DNA of 60,000 nucleotides from Lineus longissimus. Lineage: Eukaryota; Nemertea; Pilidiophora; Heteronemertea; Lineidae. The notes under the pieces were generated by a model that had not been told where the DNA came from, did not search any database, and saw only the letters and a program-made list of their open reading frames with translations. The stretch is taken from the NCBI RefSeq assembly GCF_910592395.1, contig NC_088319.1, forward strand, positions 8,744,001-8,804,000. The letters are read 5' to 3'. Positions 53,495 to 60,000 of the stretch are shown in pieces (within the stretch, counting starts at the first letter, position 1; every line of letters begins with the position of its first letter). The position numbers and the translations under genes were made by a program.

Positions 53495-54432
53495 ATGGAC
53501 TTCATAATCAGTGAACAAGAATGTAAGCCAAATTTGAGTACTACTTAACAGACCAATTAGACATAAAATCCATTACTTTGAAATCGATAACCTTTTACAA
53601 TTCATGGTGGTCAAGCGATAACCTGCCAGCGAGTGCCCAAGTATTCATGTTTCTTTACGAAGAGTTTAAACTTAATAAAAAACTGAATGCAACCATAATA
53701 GAACAGTGCCTTGAAGACATTAACCATACACCCGATGCGACGCCAGATGAATTTTGTAAGAATTTTTTAGTTAACCCCTCTATTAGAACAATAATAAAAA
53801 ACAGACAATCTACATTGCCATACTCTCGACATTTTAGTTTAAGTGAGTTTTGTGAGGAATGGCAAACATACATAAAAGAAAATAGAATAAACTATGTGAA
53901 ATTTTACTGTGATAACAATAATTACATAACCCTTGAACTTACAGAGGACAAATACTTTTACTTTAATAACAGATTTTATGCTATTGTAAATGATACACCA
54001 GCTGGCAAAACATTCTCCACACACATTGCCTTTGTGGTAAATGAATGGTTCGGCTTTAAACAAACTGAATTCACCAAGAAAGGAAAATACTACTCCATAA
54101 GACCACTCAACTTTTACAGGAAAAATCTATTCCTGCAAGCTAATTTGGTTGACAAAGCTAAGACCCTCTACAACAATAAACCATCTAACATTTTCTGCAT
54201 CATACCTGTAGAAAATGGTGACCAAATAAAAATGCAGCGATACGAACCGAATTGTAAGAAAACGATAAATAAGTGTACTAATCACATAAAATTCGAAATC
54301 ACTGATGAGAATGGTAAGCTAGTTAATTTCAGAGGAACAGAGGTTTCTTTAGAGTTAAGAATAGAGTTAAACTCTTGTGGTGAAGACAAGCACCTCGGAC
54401 CACCTCATGAGATCATTCCATTAAAGGAATAG
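53495..54432 (+). pseudogene. Convergent candidate structural protein (arm B), frameshifted near its start
   Basis: Counterpart of 46047-46987. Four bases are missing near 53525, after about 10 codons, so the native start is out of frame; from 53578 on, 284 codons stay open to the C-terminus, past the point where arm A is broken. The two arms therefore have different lesions. The overlap with the convergent membrane protein gene is kept. Confidence 0.65.
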
Positions 54433-54871
54433 TACATTTCTTCTCTTTAACTGCAGGTTTAATAAGAGGGCTAATTGACCCCTTCCTGAGTGATCCCTTC
54501 ATGACTGCTTCATTCAAGCCTGATCGCTGCTCTTTACTTACTTTTTTAGGAAGTTTCTTAAACATGATAAATGCTGCTAAAATAATTGCACCTAAACCTA
54601 CATAGACATAGGTATTACTGGTAGATTCACGCAGTGATACATCAGTATTTTGAGATTGTGGTTCTTCTTCCTCTACTTCTTCTTCCTCCTTTTCCACAAC
54701 TCTGTTGTTTGGGGAGGAGTACTGTACTTTAAATGTCGTCTTATCCTTTTTTATCCTCTTAAATTCCTGAGATATTCTACCCAGTTCTCTAGACCATGCT
54801 AATTGTTTCTCTGATCGAGGTTTCTTAGACACTGAAACTTTAGTAGTATCAGTTACAGTTTCAAGTTCCAT
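54413..54871 (-). CDS. Small membrane protein with basic N-terminus (arm B)
   Basis: 152 codons, intact, three or so residue differences from arm A (for example LGRISQEF against LGRRSQEF). Same basic region, Glu run, transmembrane helix and basic tail. Confidence 0.7.
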   Translation of the reverse strand: MELETVTDTTKVSVSKKPRSEKQLAWSRELGRISQEFKRIKKDKTTFKVQYSSPNNRVVEKEEEEVEEEEPQSQNTDVSLRESTSNTYVYVGLGAIILAAFIMFKKLPKKVSKEQRSGLNEAVMKGSLRKGSISPLIKPAVKEKKCTIPLME

Positions 54872-54919
54872 TTATCTTGGCCGAATAAATTCGAACTATG
54901 ATCTCATAACCAGGTTAAT

Positions 54920-55732
54920 TTAGTCTTCTTTATCATCACTATCTGTGATATCTAGACTTTCATCTATTGGTTTGTCACATTCAGAGACAGTCATATTTGG
55001 TGTATTCATTGATGATTCCTCATGACAATGGCCTAAAGTAATAAGTGTTGTTGAAGCAAGTGCAGTTAGTGCACCCATTTTGATACTAACCCATCCAAGC
55101 CATTTGTCAAGTTCATTGGTAACGATGTAATCATTTCTGAGGTCATGGTAAAGATTATCCTCGTCATCTATTGGTAATAACCACCTTGATAATTTAGTGT
55201 AAGCTTTAAGTACTGTCTTACCCAAAGAATCATTAAGTCTGGCAGCCATCTTTGTCTGGTAGATTCTGTGGTGTTTTAAGAGTTCCTTTTCTGTCATATT
55301 ATCTAAGTCATTTAAAGTTAGTTGTTTATTAAGTAAATACTTGCTTTTCCCAGTTGCAACTAAAATTTCTAAGTCTTGTTTGGCTTTAAGGCTACTATCA
55401 GTCAAATAGTTCAAATTTTGTTGATTGCTACTTGAACCTTGTTGATTGCTAGTTGATCCTAGTTGGCAACTAGAATTGACTATTCCTTGACTAGGAGTAA
55501 CTAAATTTGAACTATTCAACTGCTTGTTTGAAACTTGTTGATTTGTAGTGCAGTTCTGTTGAAAGTTAGTACTGTTCTGTTGGTAACTACCAGTGTTCTG
55601 TTGGTTAGAAGCCCCGACTCAAGCTATGCTCTCAGGACAAAGTCCTACTGGGTTTTGATTGATAACACCAATATGTTTCATTTGTTGTTCAATTACAGAT
55701 GATGTCTGACTATTCATTTGCTGACTGTTCAT
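54920..55732 (-). pseudogene. Gln/Asn/Ser-rich protein (arm B), stop in mini-hairpin
   Basis: Same length as arm A (271 codons with stop) but a TGA at 55621-55619 replaces the Arg codon just after the GAGC-ATA-GCTC stem (CGAG in arm A, TGAG here). The frame after an internal Met at 55519 is open. The change is a C-to-T transition on the coding strand within the mini-hairpin copy. Confidence 0.75.
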
Positions 55733-55799
55733 TTAAAATAATAGAAACATGAGTGTTAAGTGCAAAATGCTGTTTTCACAAGTTTATTGCACTTAACAC

Positions 55800-55861
55800 T
55801 AGCTCGAGCTATGCTCTCAGGACAAAGTCCGGCTCGAGCGAAGCTCTCATGACAAAGTCAG
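55800..55861 (-). repeat. Two tandem twin mini-hairpins (arm B)
   Basis: Inverted counterpart of 44619-44676, with both stems of both copies preserved. Confidence 0.8.
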
Positions 55862-56925
55862 GCTGGTGCTAACTTAATACTACTGATGCAGTTAATGTCT
55901 CGACCTGCACTAGCACTCAATAAAACGTCAAACTGCTTGTCAATTTCCTGGTCATATTCCTTCTCAACCTTGTAATTCTGGAAGAAAATACTTTGAGTGA
56001 AATCATACCATAATCTCTCCAAATCATTACCTCGCTCCTTGTTGGTTAAAAAAGGACTAAATATTACATAATCAATTTTCATCGTTTTAAAGGCTTGGTG
56101 TAAAAATACCTTGTAGTCAATTGTGACCTTCACACCACAGTAATGCAGAAATCTAAGGAAAGCATAGTACACTAGTCTAAGTTCAGTGATATTCTCATCT
56201 GTTAATTGGGGTTTACCAATAGCCCTGTTGATAAATTCAATGGCAAGAAACCAGTCATATTCCCCACAGTGGAATTCAACAAGTATGGCCTCGCCATGTA
56301 ACCCCTTTTCCCGTAACTTAGAGGGGAGAGTGTTAATACCCATTTTTAAAGCTAAGTGGACTGTACTTTCATATCTCTGCTAACTAAGACATTTTCTGGG
56401 ACTTGAAAAGTAGCACTGTAAATACACTTCCACAAAGTCCTTTAAATATTTGAGAACCGATTCAGACAAACGTCTCCATCCAAGCTTTCTAAGAATAATG
56501 TCAAAATAACGAATCTTGTTGTCAATATTGATCTCAAGAGTCTTAAAATCATCATCATAACTGGTTGCATTACAAACAATGCAGAATTGATACTTCACAG
56601 TTTTAGCGGCGTTCCTGGCTAAATTTAAATTCTTTTGATACTCAAAAAGTGTCCAACGTTTGCAATTACGGCAGAATTGGGCATTAGTGTTGGTACTGAC
56701 GTCATATTCTTTCATTCTTGGCAGGACTACTTTGTGTGTCTCAGTCAGACTTCGTCTTGAGAGCATAGCTCGAGTAGGCTTATCAAATTTCCCACTGTCA
56801 TAATTCTTGCTGACATTTTCTTCACTAAAATTTCTATCCATGACCCTAGGACGAATGTATCCTTTAAGATTCTCATTGTTCCACTCACTAGAATAATAAT
56901 CTTTTAATGAGATGTATTTATTCAT
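55858..56925 (-). pseudogene. Cys-rich conserved protein 3 (arm B), in-frame stop
   Basis: Collinear with 43554-44621. The arm A stop position is a Trp codon here, but a TAG about 25 codons further on (56382-56380; Lys in arm A) ends the N-terminal part after SSPRKCLS. The C-terminal part resumes from an internal Met at 56343. The zinc-ribbon-like Cys pairs are unchanged. Confidence 0.75.
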
Positions 56926-56975
56926 ATTTACATGATAATTATTTTTTTAAACATTGTTTTTTGATAGAAGGTCAC

Positions 56976-58505
56976 CTAAGACCTTTTACGTGATTCTAAG
57001 GCTTTACGTGATTTTAAGGCTTTAACACCCCCAATTAAACCATAGATTATGGAGCTCACAATAGCAATAACTGCTATGATCAGATGTTCAGCTAGAAAAC
57101 CAACAACTGCACCAATTGTTTTCAGGAGAAATGATACGATAGACCCTATTATTCCCGGTAAAGCCGCAGCTGATTTCTTGGCCAGTTCTTTTAGCCATTC
57201 AGCAAACTTCTTGAGACCTTCTTTTACTTTATTTGGTATTGATGGTTTTGGTCCTGGCCCAGGTTCTGGTGTAGGTCTTGGAGTTGGGTCTGGTCCTGGA
57301 GTTGGGTGTGGTCCTGGAGTTGGTTTTACAGATTTAGTGGCACCACTTAAAGCACTACTGATACTGAGACCTAGAGTTGTAAATGTCATTACAACAGCTG
57401 TTATTATGGCGCTAATGGTTACACCATACGTCTTAAAAAGTAACTTTATTCTGTCCGTTAGAGAAATAGTTGAATCTGTTTTCTTTAGAACATCAACAAT
57501 TAAACGTTTAATTCTTCTAGTTTGTGACTCCCTGTCATTGTCTAACCTCCATACCTTTGACATTTCCTCATACAATTTATTATTTAGTTCATCTATTTGC
57601 TTTTTCAACTCCCCCGTATCTTTAGAACCTTCTTCTACATACTTTACATAGTCTCTTGTTAAATTATGAAGTTTTTTTTCTAATTCCTCTATTTGCATGT
57701 CCTTATCCCTCTTTACTGCAGCTAGATCATCACCAGCCTGTTTTAACCCTTTAAGTTCTCTCAAGGCAGATTCAGTAAAACCCAGTGTTTTAAGTTCATC
57801 ATCATTAGAATCTATCAGTTGATCTATTGGTTGGTTTGAAATGTTTACCTCATTAATTAGTGACTGTGTTTCAACAGCTTGAGTTGATACCTGTTGTGTT
57901 TGACTTACTGGTTCCGAGCCTTCCATAGGTGCCATTCTAGGTCCTTCCATAGGTGCTGGTTCATCAGGTGCAATCATACCTTTTAAATAATTAACAAAAT
58001 TAGTACCAAACTTATTCTTTAAAGTTGTTTCAGCAAAGAAGCTTCCATCACCCTTAGTTAAAGGAATTAACTTTATGTCTTCTCTATCCTTATTACGCCA
58101 GTCAAATAAATTTTCGTTTCCTAGTTTACCTTTTATCAAATCAAATTCATACTGTGTTGTCGGCCAATAATAAAGTTTGTTTCCATCGTAACTAATGTGT
58201 GGTGCAAGATTACTCAATTTGTTCTTGTCATATTTCCATTTTGCTCTTTCCAATGCTGTATCAAGTTTACCCTCTACTTCAGCGTAATTAAACTCCTTTT
58301 CCATCAATTCAGGGGCAATACCTCTTGCTCTATCTGGAGTTGTAGTGAATGAAGTTTCAGTAGTAAGATTTGTATTACCTGTGTTGTATATTGTGCCGTC
58401 ATCTTGAAAATTTCTATTGGTTTCGCCTGTATTAGGATCATCCACATTATGAATGTAATTATGATCGTAATCATCCATTTCATAATCTTCACCTCCTTCA
58501 GCCAT
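56976..58505 (-). CDS. Coiled-coil/membrane protein 2 (arm B), intact
   Basis: 509 codons. Acidic N-terminus (EGGEDYEMDDYDHN), then a region with IKLIPLTKGDGSFFAETTLK, two PMEG repeats, a coiled coil at ~255-340 (KRDKDMQIEELEKKLHNLTR). A conserved TDRIKLLFKTYGVTISAIIT block with a first hydrophobic helix follows. Then come a Pro-Gly hinge (PTPGP repeats), an amphipathic helix (KEGLKKFAEWLKELAKKSAA) and a long hydrophobic end (LPGIIGSIVSFLLKTIGAVV and on). This matches, from memory, a membrane-active protein conserved in invertebrate PolB elements; a membrane-breaking or assembly role is inference. Confidence 0.75.
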   Translation of the reverse strand: MAEGGEDYEMDDYDHNYIHNVDDPNTGETNRNFQDDGTIYNTGNTNLTTETSFTTTPDRARGIAPELMEKEFNYAEVEGKLDTALERAKWKYDKNKLSNLAPHISYDGNKLYYWPTTQYEFDLIKGKLGNENLFDWRNKDREDIKLIPLTKGDGSFFAETTLKNKFGTNFVNYLKGMIAPDEPAPMEGPRMAPMEGSEPVSQTQQVSTQAVETQSLINEVNISNQPIDQLIDSNDDELKTLGFTESALRELKGLKQAGDDLAAVKRDKDMQIEELEKKLHNLTRDYVKYVEEGSKDTGELKKQIDELNNKLYEEMSKVWRLDNDRESQTRRIKRLIVDVLKKTDSTISLTDRIKLLFKTYGVTISAIITAVVMTFTTLGLSISSALSGATKSVKPTPGPHPTPGPDPTPRPTPEPGPGPKPSIPNKVKEGLKKFAEWLKELAKKSAAALPGIIGSIVSFLLKTIGAVVGFLAEHLIIAVIAIVSSIIYGLIGGVKALKSRKALESRKRS

Positions 58506-58511
58506 AATTAC

Positions 58512-59330
58512 TTATTTATCTAACCATAAAACAATCAATGTACCAACAACTGAGTAAAGCATGAATTTAATTGTTTCATGAGTATCATCCTCCCTCTCAA
58601 CTTTGGTGTCCCGTTTAGTAGTAGGAGTATTCTTTGATGTTTCAGTTGTTTTTGGTGCATCAACATTACTCTTTGGTGTATGACTGGTCTCGAGCTCTGC
58701 TCTCAGGACGAAGTCCGTCTTGACAGTATCAACACTACTCTTAACTCTTATTTTCTTAGAACTATTTCCTTCCATCAGTGGTGGTGGTAAGGTCTTTTTG
58801 TGGTTAATGTCATTCTTACCAGGTTTAGCATTTTTTGGTGCTATTAAAATGTTATTATTGTAGTTATCCAGCTTACCAATAACGAGTACCATATTTGACC
58901 CTATGACATACAATCCTGGTGCTATTACATAATCTAGTCTTGTATGAGTGTCACTCACTGCTTTTTGGTATCTTTGAATTGCAGTGGGAATATCAGGATG
59001 TTGATTAATCGAGTCCTTTAATAGTTTGTTAAATTCCTTCTGAGCATCCAATTCTGTACCCGGTACTCCAATTATTGGTGTTCTGGTCAACGCTTGAGCA
59101 CCCAGAATACAGTAAACATATGTTCTTATTGTGTCATTCAACCTCTCTATTCCAGGATTAGAGAAACCATTTGATTTAAATATCATGAATTGTTGATAGG
59201 TTTGACATTCATTTTGTGTAATTACATCAAATACATTCTTGTGTTGTTTCACATGATACTTAATGAAGGTATCTGGACGCAAGGGCCCAACGCGCCGCGT
59301 AGCGGCAAAAAAGCGAAGCTGGCGAAACAT
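58512..59330 (-). pseudogene. Long conserved element protein 1 (arm B), 5'-truncated
   Basis: The frame matches arm A from residue ~210 (FIKYHVKQHKN) to the end, including the in-frame twin mini-hairpin (~58686-58713). Homology stops at 59277. The first ~18 codons (MFRQLRFFAATRRVGPLRP) come from unrelated GC-rich flanking sequence. The N-terminal ~45% of the protein and the element's left end are missing. Confidence 0.75.
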
Positions 59331-60000
59331 TTATAACTGGTCACCGTCACTTATTATTGGACTTATAGCGCATTTACGGGGTTGCAACTATTTTGCTTTA
59401 TAGTGTCACCAGGAAAGAAAAGCATGCGACCTAACGCCGATCTATTTGTATAAAGTGATAATTGGAAGGTATATAGTAGGAAATATCAATAAAATAATCA
59501 TTCCATGTCGTCTTTTGAGGGCATTTTTGATTGTAAAAAATATGTGTGTACGTCACCGTAGTCTCTGCAATGATAATTTTATCAGAGCAGTCTCGCGCAA
59601 GTAGAAGTTCTTTACCTATCAGTTCTTCACTTATTAGTCTCAACGTCTGGCGCAAAGCCAGACGTTTTCCATTACGATTTCACTACGATGTTTGACAAGA
59701 AGGAGCAGTGCGCGAGATATGCTAATGAGCAGACTTCCCTCGCTTGAGTTTCTGAAGAATGTTCCATATCGCGCTAAGCTCATCACTACTGATTATGACA
59801 GGCGTGCAACGGTCGGTATCTGCTCCCCAACTTCCACCCTAATACGGTACAATAAGTTACCATTTGATGGGAATGGGACAATGCCCTCACTGTGTATGGA
59901 GTCATAGGGATAAGAAGACATTATTCATTAGTGTTGGTACAAGTGATTTTGCCCAAAAAGCATGTGCATTCAAAAAACAAAATATGCAAGGTTACGGTAT
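59278..60000. other. Flanking sequence beyond the truncated arm B
   Basis: An abrupt change from AT-rich element DNA to GC-rich GACGCAAGGGCCCAACGCGC, then mixed sequence. A perfect 10-bp hairpin AACGTCTGGC-GCAAA-GCCAGACGTT lies at 59642-59666. No gene recognised. Confidence 0.45.

Larger units (their letters stand above)
41238..59277. mobile_element. Protein-primed PolB virus-like element, inverted pair (Polinton/adintovirus-like)
   Basis: Arm A (41966-47937, +) and arm B (59277-52545, -) are collinear inverted copies, with only a few residue differences per protein. Their length difference (~760 bases) is explained by one internal deletion in arm A. Arm A extends outward to ~41238 and inward through the polymerase to ~50837; three further genes lie at 51100-52524 on the minus strand. 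The PolB gene and companion proteins resemble conserved but unnamed proteins of invertebrate Polinton-like elements (family knowledge, from memory). Integrase, FtsK-type ATPase, protease and terminal repeats were not found, so the class is provisional. Confidence 0.75.

Noticed and set aside
41966-59277. Whole inverted pair as the terminal inverted repeats of one giant element
   Set aside because: The arms contain the full gene set in each orientation and differ in lesions and ends; terminal repeats of one element would not hold all its genes twice. Not fully excluded.
1-60000. tRNA, rRNA or other structured RNA genes
   Set aside because: No tRNA box A/box B pattern with cloverleaf, and no rRNA or snRNA sequence, was recognised by eye on either strand; a covariance search would be needed to be certain.

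Overview
The window is animal nuclear DNA, most likely from a marine invertebrate. It has spliced genes with GT-AG introns, long AT-rich introns packed with transposons, and superfamilies typical of such genomes: piggyBac, Tc1, Harbinger, CR1/L2-type LINEs, Penelope and a protein-primed PolB element of the Polinton/adintovirus kind. I cannot fix the phylum; a non-vertebrate deuterostome or a lophotrochozoan are both possible.

Host gene (about 5.7-32.8 kb, + strand). Five exons at 5770, 6376, 14542, 28828 and 32312 join in phase and encode most of NDUFB5, an accessory subunit of mitochondrial complex I. The first exon, with the start codon and presequence, was not found. Introns of 8.1, 14.2 and 3.4 kb hold most of the repeats. 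A possible small spliced gene (29.6-31.8 kb) sits in the last intron.

Repeats in and around the gene (0-34 kb). These include LINE fragments, terminal-inverted-repeat and hairpin MITEs, and a family of 1.0-1.7 kb non-coding elements with GCTCACC ends. That family is built of ~305-bp units, each with an AGGTCAcagAGGTCA motif. There is also a nearly complete piggyBac element with TTAA ends and a DDD triad, and a Harbinger-like remnant with a Myb-like protein.

Nested stack (34.3-38.5 kb). A dead Tc1 element was entered first by a foldback element whose inverted arms are arrays of ~15-bp repeats, and also by a GCTCACC element. Next to it (38.5-41.0 kb) is a broken Penelope-like retroelement with RT and GIY-YIG parts, itself interrupted by a LINE tail.

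PolB element (about 41.24-59.28 kb). Two copies of a virus-like element lie head to head as an inverted duplication with ~6-6.7 kb arms. Arm A runs on + and keeps a near-complete DNA polymerase gene. Arm B runs on - and has lost most of the polymerase. Each arm carries its own stops, frameshifts and deletions. Unique genes (HNH-like, a membrane protein, a short proline-rich protein) lie between the arms. Gene order is a long conserved protein, a coiled-coil/membrane protein, a Cys-rich protein, a Gln/Asn-rich protein, a small membrane protein, a convergent candidate structural protein, then PolB. No integrase, packaging ATPase or protease was recognised.

The most unusual signal is a family of ~28-bp twin mini-hairpins (GGAC-ttt-GTCC tga GAGC-ata-GCTC) scattered through this element, inside and between genes. 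Stem pairs change together, and loop or spacer bases differ in ways that keep the host reading frame open.
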